Made by a program: the position numbers and the translations under genes | Source: Ferrovibrio sp965278975 | Lineage (GTDB): Bacteria > Pseudomonadota > Alphaproteobacteria > Ferrovibrionales > Ferrovibrionaceae | Assembly: GCF_965278975.1 (NCBI RefSeq) | Contig: NZ_OZ257126.1 | Span: 2,294,001-2,358,000 of the forward strand | Direction: 5' to 3' | Length of the DNA stretch: 64,000 bases | Shown: positions 45,174 through 53,951 of the stretch, piece after piece | How positions within the stretch are numbered: the first letter of the stretch is position 1 | Layout: every line of letters begins with the position of its first letter | The notes under the pieces: model-generated | What the model saw: only the letters and a program-made list of their open reading frames with translations | Database searches by the model: none | What the model was told of the DNA's origin: nothing

Positions 45174-48100
45174 GTGACCATTGCACTGCGTGACGTTTCA
45201 CTGAAAGACCGCTACACGCAGGAATCCGGCGTGCTGTTCCTCAGCGGCACGCAGGCGCTGGTCCGCCTGCTGCTGACCCAGCGCGAGCGCGACCGCAAGG
45301 CTGGTCTGAATACTGCCGGCTTCGTTTCCGGCTATCGCGGCTCGCCGCTTGGCGGTTTCGACATGGCGCTGTGGCAGGCGCGCGAGGAATTGAAGCAGGC
45401 CGGCATCGTGTTCCAGCCCGGCGTGAATGAAGACCTCGCCGCTACCTCGGTCTGGGGTACGCAGCAGATCGATAGCCTGCCGGGCAAGACCGTCGATGGC
45501 GTGTTTTCCATGTGGTACGGCAAGGGGCCGGGTGTCGATCGTTCCGGCGATCCGTTCAAGCATGGCAACTATGCCGGCACCACCGAACATGGCGGCGTGC
45601 TGGTGGTGTTCGGCGATGATCATCCCGGCAAGTCCTCCACCGTGGCGCATCAGAGCGAACAGGCCCTGGCCGCCAATCTGATCCCGGTGCTCTATCCCGC
45701 CAATGTCGAGGAAATCCTCGAATACGGCCTGCATGGCTGGGCGATGTCGCGCTATACCGGCCTCTGGGTCGGGCTCAAGACGGTGAACGAAACGGTGGAA
45801 ACCACTGCCACCGTGCCGGTGCTGCCGGGCGGTCCGGCGATTCTGGCGCCGAACGCACCGGATGATGGTGTCGATATCCGGCCGCAGCCGGATTACGGCC
45901 CGCAGCGCGACGAAACCGTGGTGATCCGCCACCGGCTGCCGCGCGTGCATGATTATGCTCGTGCCAACCCACTGGACCGCCGCCGCCTTGGCGCTGCCGG
46001 CGCACGGCTTGGCATCGTCACCAGCGGCAAGGCCTATACCGATCTGGTTGATGCGCTGGCCTCGCTTGGTATTGACGAAGATCGCGCCCGGGCGCTTGGC
46101 CTTTCGGTCTACAAGGTCGGCATGATCTGGCCGCTGGAGCCGGTGGGCCTGCGGGCTTTCGCTGCCGGCTGCGAGGAATTGCTGTTCGTTGAGGAAAAAC
46201 GCGCCTTCCTGGAAGATCAGGCGGCCAAGCTGCTGATCAATGACAAGGATGCGCCGCGGTTCTCAGGCAAGACCGATCCGCAAGGTGAGGCGTTGCTGCC
46301 CTCCGATGTGCAGCTTGATCCGGCTACCATCGCGCTGGCGCTGCTGCGCCGCCTGGAGGCCCTGGGTCTGGCCGATACGGCGCTACGTCAGGCCGGCGAG
46401 CGCATTGCCGTGGCGAAGCCCGCAGTTATTGATCCGGCGCAGCCGAAGCGGCTGCCGTATTTCTGCTCCGGCTGCCCGCATAATTCCTCCACCAAGGTGC
46501 CGGAAGGCTCGGTGGCGATGTCTGGCATCGGCTGTCATTCGATGGCGATGTGGATGAACCGCAATACGCTGAAGCCGGTGCAGATGGGCGCTGAAGGCAC
46601 CAACTGGATCGGCCTGTCGCACTTCACCAAAACGCGCCATGTGTTCCAGAATCTGGGCGACGGCACCTATTCCCATTCCGGCCTGCTGGCGATCCGTGCC
46701 GCGGTGCAGGCGGGCGTGAATATCACCTACAAGATCCTGGCCAACGATGCCGTGGCGATGACCGGCGGTCAGCCGGTGGAAGGCGCGCTGAGCACCGAGA
46801 TGATCGTGCGCCAGGTGCTGGCCGAGGATATCGCCCGCTGCATGGTGGTGACCGATGATCTGGCCCGCACCGCCGTGAGCGTGCCGGGTGTGGCCGTGGT
46901 GCCGCGCGCCGAACTGTCGCGGGTGCAGCAGGAATTGAGTGCCATTCCGGGCGTAACCGTGCTGGTGTATGAGCAGGTCTGCGCTGCCGAGAAGCGCCGC
47001 CGCCGCAAGCGCAAGCTGATGCCGGATCCGGCCTTGCGCGTGTTCATCAACGAAGCCGTCTGTGAAGGCTGCGGCGATTGCACGGTGCAGTCCAATTGCG
47101 TTTCGATCCAGCCGAAGGAAACCGCCTTTGGCCGCAAGCGCCGCATCGATCAGTCGAGTTGCAACAAGGATACCTCCTGCATCGAGGGCTTCTGCCCGTC
47201 CTTCGTGATCGTCGAGGGCGGTGAGATGCGCAAGAAGTCCAGCGTGCTGGATCGCAGCCGTTTCGCCTCCCTGCCCGAAGTGGCGCCGGCGGCGATGGCG
47301 GAGTGTAATGTGCTGACCACCGGCGTCGGCGGTACCGGCGTGGTGACCATCGGCAGCGTGCTGGCGATGGCGGCGAATCTGGTTGGCATGGGCGCCAACA
47401 GCTACAACATGACCGGCTTGGCGCAGAAGGGCGGCGCGGTGTTCAGCCATCTGCGTATTGCCGCCAGCCCGGCCGCCTTGAAGGGTTCGCTGGTCGGCCC
47501 CGCCGAGGCCGATCTGGTCCTTGGCTGCGACATGGTGACCGCCGCCAGCCCGGATGGCATCAAGACCTGCGCGCCGGGCCGCACCCGCGTGCTGCTCAAT
47601 GGCAATATCGAGCCGACGGCGGCGTTCCAGGCCAACCGCGACTACAGCATCGATACGGCGACCTTGGCGGGCAAGCTGCGCGAACGCAGCCAGGAAACCA
47701 TCACCATCGATGCCGGCGAAGCCGCCGAGCGCCTGCTGGGTGACAAGATCGGCGCCAACATGCTGCTGGTTGGCTATGCCTACCAGAAGGGCTGGCTGCC
47801 GTTGCCGCTGGCGGCTCTGCGCCGTGCTGTCGAACTGAACGGCGCCGCCGTGCAGTTCAACCTCGATGCCTTCGATCTCGGCCGATTGGCCGCCATCGAG
47901 CCTGAAGTACTGCTGCCGGCCAAGCCGCCGGAAGCTGCCATCCCCGATAGCCTGGAAGGCATCCTGGCGCATCGCGTGGCGCATCTCACCCGCTATCAGA
48001 ATGTCGCCTGGGCGCAGCGCTATGCCGGCTGGGTGGAAAAGGCCCGTAATGCGGAACAGGCGGTAAAGCCCGGTTCGCAGACTTTTGCCCTGGCGGTGGC

Positions 48101-48593
48101 GCGCAATCTCGCCAAGCTGATGGCTTACAAGGACGAATACGAGGTGGCGCGGCTTTATGGCGAAACCCCGTGGCGCCGCGATGTATCGGAGGCCATGCAG
48201 GGCGATGTGAAGCTGTCGCTTTATCTGGCGCCGCCGCTGCTTTCCCGCCCCGACCCGGAAACCGGCCGGCCGCGCAAGATCAAGTTCGGTGCCTGGATAT
48301 TCCCGGCGATGCGGCTGCTGGCCGGGTTCAAGTGGCTGCGCGGCAGTGCGCTGGATCCCTTTGGCCGCACCGATGAGCGCCGTGGCGAACGCCAGCTTAT
48401 CGCGGAATATGAAACCGACCTGGCGCTGGTGATCGGCCAGCTTTCGGGGCGCAACCTGCAGGCCGCCATCGCCTGGGCGGAAATCCCCGATGCGATCCGG
48501 GGCTATGGCCCGGTGAAGGAAGCAGCCATGGCGGCGGCCAAGCCGCTGCGCCAGGCGGCGTTGAACCAGTTCCACCGTTCAGGGGCAAACTAG
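45174..48593 (+). CDS. Fused indolepyruvate:ferredoxin oxidoreductase-type 2-oxoacid oxidoreductase
   Basis: This 1139-aa protein fuses the alpha and beta activities. The N-terminal pyrimidine/TPP-binding region has GFVSGYRGSPLGGFD and FGDDHPGKSSTVAHQSE. The central TPP domain has YFCSGCPHNSSTKVPEG and GIGCHSMAMWM, a 4Fe-4S segment follows (Cys630, 633, 636 and 642, plus Cys663, 669 and 674), then a C-terminal gamma-type domain (TGVGGTGVVTIGSVLAMAA) and a DUF6537-like tail. It oxidatively decarboxylates an aryl- or alkyl-pyruvate to an acyl-CoA. The GTG start follows the CoA-transferase by 36 bp. Confidence 0.93.
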   Translation: MTIALRDVSLKDRYTQESGVLFLSGTQALVRLLLTQRERDRKAGLNTAGFVSGYRGSPLGGFDMALWQAREELKQAGIVFQPGVNEDLAATSVWGTQQIDSLPGKTVDGVFSMWYGKGPGVDRSGDPFKHGNYAGTTEHGGVLVVFGDDHPGKSSTVAHQSEQALAANLIPVLYPANVEEILEYGLHGWAMSRYTGLWVGLKTVNETVETTATVPVLPGGPAILAPNAPDDGVDIRPQPDYGPQRDETVVIRHRLPRVHDYARANPLDRRRLGAAGARLGIVTSGKAYTDLVDALASLGIDEDRARALGLSVYKVGMIWPLEPVGLRAFAAGCEELLFVEEKRAFLEDQAAKLLINDKDAPRFSGKTDPQGEALLPSDVQLDPATIALALLRRLEALGLADTALRQAGERIAVAKPAVIDPAQPKRLPYFCSGCPHNSSTKVPEGSVAMSGIGCHSMAMWMNRNTLKPVQMGAEGTNWIGLSHFTKTRHVFQNLGDGTYSHSGLLAIRAAVQAGVNITYKILANDAVAMTGGQPVEGALSTEMIVRQVLAEDIARCMVVTDDLARTAVSVPGVAVVPRAELSRVQQELSAIPGVTVLVYEQVCAAEKRRRRKRKLMPDPALRVFINEAVCEGCGDCTVQSNCVSIQPKETAFGRKRRIDQSSCNKDTSCIEGFCPSFVIVEGGEMRKKSSVLDRSRFASLPEVAPAAMAECNVLTTGVGGTGVVTIGSVLAMAANLVGMGANSYNMTGLAQKGGAVFSHLRIAASPAALKGSLVGPAEADLVLGCDMVTAASPDGIKTCAPGRTRVLLNGNIEPTAAFQANRDYSIDTATLAGKLRERSQETITIDAGEAAERLLGDKIGANMLLVGYAYQKGWLPLPLAALRRAVELNGAAVQFNLDAFDLGRLAAIEPEVLLPAKPPEAAIPDSLEGILAHRVAHLTRYQNVAWAQRYAGWVEKARNAEQAVKPGSQTFALAVARNLAKLMAYKDEYEVARLYGETPWRRDVSEAMQGDVKLSLYLAPPLLSRPDPETGRPRKIKFGAWIFPAMRLLAGFKWLRGSALDPFGRTDERRGERQLIAEYETDLALVIGQLSGRNLQAAIAWAEIPDAIRGYGPVKEAAMAAAKPLRQAALNQFHRSGAN

Positions 48594-48648
48594 AGGACCA
48601 AGTCGGGGGCATTTGTAATTCTCCCGGCCTGACCCTACAAAGGCGGCG

Positions 48649-48667
48649 ACCCCCAGCTTCTGGGGGT
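48649..48667 (+). terminator. Hairpin between the oxidoreductase and flavoprotein genes
   Basis: ACCCCCAG-CTT-CTGGGGGT is a perfect 8-bp stem with a 3-base loop, 56 bp after the stop at 48593 and 24 bp before the next ATG. No T-run follows. It probably separates the catabolic operon from the next gene. Confidence 0.55.
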
Positions 48668-48690
48668 GACCTGCTCAGGCGCCGTCTCAC

Positions 48691-49905
48691 ATGTCCGATT
48701 CGCACATTCCAACTGTTGCCATTATCGGCGGCGGCCCCGCCGGGCTGATGGCGGCGGAGGTCATTGCCGCGAACAATCTAGCGGGCGGCGTGCGCGTGCG
48801 GCTGTTCGAGCGCATGCCCAGCATCGGGCGCAAGCTGCTGATGGCCGGGCGCGGTGGCCTCAATATCACCCATTCCGAACCGCTGGATGCCTTCAAGGCG
48901 CGCTATGGCGAGGCGACGGCCTGGCTGGCGCCCTTCATCGATGCTTTCCCGCCGGCGGCTTTGCGGGATTGGTGCCAGGGCCTGGGCCAGCCGACTTTCA
49001 TCGGCAGCAGCGGGCGGGTATTTCCGCAAGCCATGAAGGCCAGCCCCTTGCTGCGCGCCTGGCTGGCGCGGCTGAACGATTTAGGTGTCGAGATCGTGAC
49101 TCGGGCCGAGTGGAGCGGGTGGGATGAGGCCGGGGCAATCCGGTTTGGCGATGGCCGGCGCGAGAAGGTGGATGCTACCCTGCTGGCCCTTGGCGGTGCT
49201 TCCTGGCCCCGGCTGGGTGCCGATGGTGGCTGGACGGCTTTGCTGCCGGGCATCGCCATTGCGCCACTGCGTCCGGCGAATTGCGGTTTCCAGGTGAACT
49301 GGAGCGAGATTTTCCGCCAGCGCCATGCTGGTGCGCCGCTCAAGCGTATTGCCTTGAACTTCGGCGACGCCTCGCGGCGTGGCGAGGCGGTGATCACCGA
49401 TGCCGGCATTGAGGGCGGCGCCATCTACGCTCTTTCGGCAAGGCTGCGTGAAGCGATTGCCCGCGATGGCACGGCTGTGCTGAAGCTCGATCTGCGCCCG
49501 GACCTTGAGCCGCGCGAACTGGCGCGCTTGGTAGCGGAACCCCGGCGCGGCGCTTCGCTGGCGAATTTCCTCCGCAAGCGGATCGGTCTGGCACCGGTGG
49601 CGATCGGTCTGGTGCAGGAAGCCCTGCATGGCGAGAGCGCCGGCCAACCGCTTGAAACCCTGATCAAATCCCTGCCGCTGCGGCTCACCGCGCCGTTCGG
49701 TATCGAACGCGCCATTTCCACCGCCGGCGGCATCGCGCGCGATGAAGTGGATGCCGCACTGATGCTGCGCCAGCGGCCAGGTGTTTTCGTTGCCGGCGAA
49801 ATGCTGGATTGGGAAGCACCTACAGGCGGTTACCTGCTGCAGGCCTGCATGGCCACCGGCTTTGCCGCTGGTCATGGCATCCTCGCCTGGCTGGCGCGGC
49901 GCTGA
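48691..49905 (+). CDS. HI0933-like flavoprotein (TIGR03862 type)
   Basis: This 404-aa NAD(P)/FAD-dependent oxidoreductase has the N-terminal dinucleotide motif IIGGGPAGLMAAEVIA, GRKLLMAGRGGLNITHSEP and the C-terminal MLDWEAPTGGYLLQACMATGFAAG that defines the BaiN/HI0933 flavoprotein family. The physiological reaction is unknown. It stands alone between two operons. Confidence 0.9.
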   Translation: MSDSHIPTVAIIGGGPAGLMAAEVIAANNLAGGVRVRLFERMPSIGRKLLMAGRGGLNITHSEPLDAFKARYGEATAWLAPFIDAFPPAALRDWCQGLGQPTFIGSSGRVFPQAMKASPLLRAWLARLNDLGVEIVTRAEWSGWDEAGAIRFGDGRREKVDATLLALGGASWPRLGADGGWTALLPGIAIAPLRPANCGFQVNWSEIFRQRHAGAPLKRIALNFGDASRRGEAVITDAGIEGGAIYALSARLREAIARDGTAVLKLDLRPDLEPRELARLVAEPRRGASLANFLRKRIGLAPVAIGLVQEALHGESAGQPLETLIKSLPLRLTAPFGIERAISTAGGIARDEVDAALMLRQRPGVFVAGEMLDWEAPTGGYLLQACMATGFAAGHGILAWLARR

Positions 49906-50114
49906 CGCCGCTGATTTTTCCGACCATCTAAAACGAGTCTGCGCAGACATGCGGCAATAACGCCGCAATTGCGCGCATGTGCAACGGATTGCGCCAGTGT
50001 TTAGCGTCGTGACTCGCGATGATCGAAACGCAGCATTTCCTTATGCGCGCATGTTTCGCCTTGATGACAAAAATCGTTTGCGCCGCAGCGGAATCTTCTG
50101 CAAGCTTTTCAAAA

Positions 50115-50140
50115 GAGAGACGGCGTCTCTCATCGTGAGA
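50115..50140. promoter_or_regulatory. Overlapping dyads upstream of the IclR gene
   Basis: GAGAGAC-GGC-GTCTCTC (50115-50131) overlaps a second dyad TCTCA-TCG-TGAGA (50128-50140), ending 35 bp before the IclR ATG. Nested dyads of this kind fit an autoregulatory IclR operator. The rest of the 269-bp gap (49906-50174) holds AT-rich stretches but no gene. Confidence 0.6.
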
Positions 50141-50174
50141 CAAGTGATTTTTATCGTGAAGTGGCCCAGGAGCA

Positions 50175-51017
50175 ATGCCCGAACGCAGCTATTCCGATAT
50201 CCAGTCCGTCTCCCGCGCTGCGGCGATCCTGCGCGCCTTCACCAAGGCGGATAGCTGGGGGCCGACCGATCTGGCGGCGCATCTGGGCCTGCATAAAAGC
50301 GTGGTGCATCGCCTGCTGGCGACGATGGCGAAGGCTGGCGTGCTGAGCCATGACGCGGCCAGCGGCCGCTACAGTATTGGCGCCCTGATCCTGCAACTGG
50401 CGCCCAAGGGCGGTGCCAATAACGCCTTGAAACAATTGGCCCGGCCCTACCTGCAGCGGCTGGTGGACAGCACCGGCGAGACCGTCAGCCTTTGTGTGCT
50501 GGAGGGCAATCACGGCCTCTGCATCGACTATATCGATAGTCCGCAGGCGATGCGTTTCACGGTGTCCACTGGCGATACTTTTCCGCTCAATGCCGGCTGC
50601 GTCGGCAAGGTGATGCTGGCTTTCCAGCCGAGCCAGTTCATCGAGCAACTGATCGCCCGCAAAGCATTGAAGCGCTATACGCCCAACACCATCGTCGACC
50701 CCACCAAGCTGCGGGCCGAACTGGCGAAAATCCGCCGTCTCGGTCATGGCTTCAGCGATTCCGAGATCACGCCTGGTTCGCGCTCGGTCGGCGCGCCGGT
50801 CTATGGCGCCGATGGCCAGGTGATCGCTAGCCTGGCGATTTCGGCGCCAGCCTTCCGCCTGCCGGACGCCAAGGTTGACGGCATGATCGCCAGTGTGAAA
50901 ACCGCCGCCGCCCAGCTTTCGGGCGAGTTGGCCGGCCATCCGGCGGAAGCAATCAGGGCTGATGCCAAGCCGGCAAAAGCCAAAGCTGCACCACGCAAAG
51001 CCAAGGAGAAGCGTTGA
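50175..51017 (+). CDS. IclR-family transcriptional regulator
   Basis: This 280-aa protein has an N-terminal winged helix (SVSRAAAILRAFTKADSWGPTDLAAHLGLHKSVVHRLLATM) and the IclR effector domain (GETVSLCVLEGNHGLCIDYIDS, TFPLNAGCVGKVMLAF, GFSDSEITPGSRSVGAPVYGADGQVIASLAIS). The C-terminal tail is Ala/Lys-rich. AGGAG precedes ATG 50175 closely. It leads the eight-gene operon and overlaps the next gene by one base, so it probably controls that operon and itself. Confidence 0.92.
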   Translation: MPERSYSDIQSVSRAAAILRAFTKADSWGPTDLAAHLGLHKSVVHRLLATMAKAGVLSHDAASGRYSIGALILQLAPKGGANNALKQLARPYLQRLVDSTGETVSLCVLEGNHGLCIDYIDSPQAMRFTVSTGDTFPLNAGCVGKVMLAFQPSQFIEQLIARKALKRYTPNTIVDPTKLRAELAKIRRLGHGFSDSEITPGSRSVGAPVYGADGQVIASLAISAPAFRLPDAKVDGMIASVKTAAAQLSGELAGHPAEAIRADAKPAKAKAAPRKAKEKR

Positions 51018-52267
51018 TGTTGTTCAATCAGGCGCGTGCGGAAGAAATCATGGCCCGGGCCGGTGTGGAGGCGCTGATCGCCACCTCGCCGGAAAACGTG
51101 ATGTATGCCAGTGATTATGAGTGCGTCACCCACTGGATCAACAAGGGTTTCCAGGTCTATTCGATCTTCACCCCGAACCATAAGCCGAAGGCGTCACTGG
51201 TCGCCCCCAGCCTGGAGCTGGAGGCAATTGTCGATGGCAAGGTGTGGATTGAGGACATCTATATCTTCAGTCCGTTCAAGCGCGGCCCGGCGCAAGGCAA
51301 CGAGATGGACCCGGTCGGCAAGGCCGGCAAGGCGCTGCTGGAGCGCGCCGCGATTGTCAGCCGCGCGCTGGATGGCCTGATCGCCGCCATCGAATCGCGC
51401 GGCCTGCAGAATAGCCGCATCGCGGTCGATGAACTCGGCATGTCGCCGTTCATCTTCTGGGAATTGAAGCAGCGTTTCCCCAATGCCGAGATCATCGCCG
51501 GCAACCCGATGTGGTGGGAAATCCGCATGATCAAGACGCCGGATGAAATCCAGCGCTTGCGCATGGCTTCCCGCATTACGGAACTGGCGGTGAACCATGC
51601 CTATGGCCTGATCAAGCCAGGCATCCGCGAAAGCGAGATCGTGCATGCCTATAACGTCAAGATCGCCGAACTGAAGGGCAAGCCTACCTTCATGCTGATG
51701 GGTAGCGGCAGCCGCAGCTCCTATCCGCATATGCTGGTGTCGGAAAAGACCATCGAGAAGGGCGATATCGTGCGCTACGATATCGGCTGCACCTACGATT
51801 ATTATCATTCCGACACCGCCCGCGCCGTGGTCTATGGCGGGAAGCCGACGCTACAACAGCAACGGCTGTGGGATGCGCTTTCCAGTGGCGTGGAAGATGC
51901 CATTGCTTTGATCAAGCCCGGCGCCGATGTGCGCGATATCTATCGGGCGGCGATGAAGCCGGGCAAAACCCTGGGGCTTGAGGATTTCGACCGCTTCCAT
52001 TGCGGCCATGGTATCGGCATCGCCGTCTATGATCCGCCGGTGGTGACGATCTCGGATCCTGCCACCTCGGCCTTCCTGATGCCTTCGGTGGAAGGCGGCC
52101 TCAAGCCCGGCATGTCGCTGAATGTCGAGGTCGGCTACTACATGCAGGGTGTGCAGGGCATGCTCTGCGAAGACACCATGATCGTTACCGAGACCGGCTG
52201 TGAGCGGTTGACCAATAACAGCAAGTCGTTGATCTACGAAGATTTCATGGCGACGGCGACGGTCTGA
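51017..52267 (+). CDS. M24-family metallohydrolase (creatinase/Xaa-Pro peptidase fold)
   Basis: This 416-aa protein has a creatinase-like N-terminal domain and a pita-bread catalytic domain with all five metal ligands visible: YDIGCTYDYYHSDTAR (two Asp), CGHGIGIAV (His), LNVEVGYY (Glu) and LCEDTMIV (Glu). The metal site suggests a true peptidase or amidohydrolase rather than metal-free creatinase. Context (Pot-type importer, amidohydrolase, DUF1028) suggests it acts on an imported amide, dipeptide or guanidino-type compound. ATG 51017 overlaps the IclR stop; a TTG at 51014 is possible. Confidence 0.88.
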   Translation: MLFNQARAEEIMARAGVEALIATSPENVMYASDYECVTHWINKGFQVYSIFTPNHKPKASLVAPSLELEAIVDGKVWIEDIYIFSPFKRGPAQGNEMDPVGKAGKALLERAAIVSRALDGLIAAIESRGLQNSRIAVDELGMSPFIFWELKQRFPNAEIIAGNPMWWEIRMIKTPDEIQRLRMASRITELAVNHAYGLIKPGIRESEIVHAYNVKIAELKGKPTFMLMGSGSRSSYPHMLVSEKTIEKGDIVRYDIGCTYDYYHSDTARAVVYGGKPTLQQQRLWDALSSGVEDAIALIKPGADVRDIYRAAMKPGKTLGLEDFDRFHCGHGIGIAVYDPPVVTISDPATSAFLMPSVEGGLKPGMSLNVEVGYYMQGVQGMLCEDTMIVTETGCERLTNNSKSLIYEDFMATATV

Positions 52268-52271
52268 CCGC

Positions 52272-53117
52272 ATGCGCGCCGGGCTCGCCACGAAACTGTC
52301 CTTCCTCGCCGCGCCGAAGCTGTGGCTCGTGGTCTTTTTCATCCTGCCGATGTTGACCATGGTGCTCTACAGCTTCTGGCGCGTAGTGGATTACCAGATC
52401 GTGGCGGATTTCACCCTGCGCAATTATCAGAAGATCGGCGGGCCGCTTTATACCGGGGTGTTTCTGCGCACCATCAAGCTGTCGATCTATGTCACCTGCA
52501 TATCGCTGCTGATCGGCTATCCGGTGGCCTATTTCCTGGCGCGCAAGGTGAAGCATTTCAAGCTCACTTTGCTGTTGCTGATCGTGCTGCCGCTATGGAC
52601 CAGTTATCTGGTGCGCACCTATGCCTGGATGCTGATCCTTGGCACCCAGGGCGTGATCAATCAGGCACTGCTTGGCCTAGGCATTATCTCAGAGCCGCTT
52701 ACTGGCCTGCTGTATTCGGATTTCGCCGTCACCATCGCCCTGGTGCATATCTACATGCCATATCTGATCCTGCCGCTTTATGCGGTGCTGGAAAAGATCG
52801 ATCCCAGTCTGCTGGAAGCGGCCTGGGATCTCGGCGGCGGCAAGGTCCGCACCTTCCTCTCGGTGATCCTGCCGCTCAGCCTGCCGGGTATCGTCAGTGG
52901 CTGCCTGTTCGTGTTCATCCCCTCCATGGGCGCCTTCGTCACTCCGGAACTGCTCGGCGGCACTCGCAGCATCATGATCGGCAGCATCATCGCGCAGCAA
53001 TTTGGCGTTGCCTATGAATACCCCTTCGGTTCAGCCCTGGCATTGACTCTGATGGGCATCATCTTCGCGCTCGCCGCCATCAGCCTGCGCTATGGAAAGC
53101 CGAGAGGTGTCGCATGA
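52272..53117 (+). CDS. Spermidine/putrescine-type ABC permease (PotB-like)
   Basis: This 281-aa inner-membrane permease has six predicted helices and the EAA coupling motif LEAAWDLGGGKVRTFLSVILPLSLPGI. The start LWLVVFFILPMLTMVLYSF is typical of PotB/PotH. It begins 4 bp after the M24 gene and overlaps the next permease by 4 nt. Confidence 0.92.
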   Translation: MRAGLATKLSFLAAPKLWLVVFFILPMLTMVLYSFWRVVDYQIVADFTLRNYQKIGGPLYTGVFLRTIKLSIYVTCISLLIGYPVAYFLARKVKHFKLTLLLLIVLPLWTSYLVRTYAWMLILGTQGVINQALLGLGIISEPLTGLLYSDFAVTIALVHIYMPYLILPLYAVLEKIDPSLLEAAWDLGGGKVRTFLSVILPLSLPGIVSGCLFVFIPSMGAFVTPELLGGTRSIMIGSIIAQQFGVAYEYPFGSALALTLMGIIFALAAISLRYGKPRGVA

Positions 53118-53902
53118 TGCGGCGGGACACCACTAAATTTGTGCTCGGTGCCTGGACCGGACTGGTGTTGATCTTCCTGTTCGCTCCGCTGGTAGTGGTT
53201 GCGATCTTCTCCTTCAATAATTCGGCGATAAGCCGTTTTCCCCTGAGTGGTTTCACCTTCAGCTGGTACGCCAAGCTGCTACAGGACAAGTCGATCCATG
53301 AGGCTTTGGTCAACAGCCTGATGATCGCGCTGGCCACGGTCTGCCTGTCCACCACGCTCGGCATTGCCGGCGCAGTTGGCATTCACCGCTATGGCGGCAA
53401 AATCGCTGGCGGCATACGTGCCTTCGCGCTGACGCCGATGATGGTGCCGCGCCTGATCATCGGCATTGCCCTGCTCACCTTCTACAACCTGCTCAGCATC
53501 GATCTGTCGCTGCTCACCGTGATCGGTGGCCATGTGGTGATGACCTTGCCCTACGTCATACTGATCACCCTGGCACGACTGGTCGGCTTCGACCGGGCGC
53601 TGGAAGAAGCGGCCTGGGATCTCGGCGCCAACGCCTTCACCGTCTTCCGCGAAATAACCTTGCCCTTCCTGCGCCCGGCCATCGTCGCCGCTGCGCTGAT
53701 GTCCTTCACCCTTTCATTCGATGAGGTAGTCGTCACCTTCTTCACCACCGGCAACGACAACACGCTGCCGATGGTTATCTGGTCGAAATTGCGCTTCGGC
53801 ATCACGCCGGAACTGAATGCCATTGCCACGATCACAGTGGTGGTAAGCGGATTATTTGCCGTCGTGGCTGAGTTGTCGCTGCGCCGTGCGCAACAGCGTT
53901 GA
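53114..53902 (+). CDS. Spermidine/putrescine-type ABC permease (PotC-like)
   Basis: This 262-aa permease has six helices, PLVVVAIFSFNNS and EEAAWDLGANAFTVFREITLPFLRPAI (EAA motif), then SFTLSFDEVVVTFFTTG. These are the marks of PotC/PotI. It partners the preceding PotB-like subunit. Confidence 0.93.
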   Translation: MMRRDTTKFVLGAWTGLVLIFLFAPLVVVAIFSFNNSAISRFPLSGFTFSWYAKLLQDKSIHEALVNSLMIALATVCLSTTLGIAGAVGIHRYGGKIAGGIRAFALTPMMVPRLIIGIALLTFYNLLSIDLSLLTVIGGHVVMTLPYVILITLARLVGFDRALEEAAWDLGANAFTVFREITLPFLRPAIVAAALMSFTLSFDEVVVTFFTTGNDNTLPMVIWSKLRFGITPELNAIATITVVVSGLFAVVAELSLRRAQQR

Positions 53903-53951
53903 CATGAGTTCATCGTTTCGAAGCAGACAGAAAAGAAAAGGAGATCACCAA

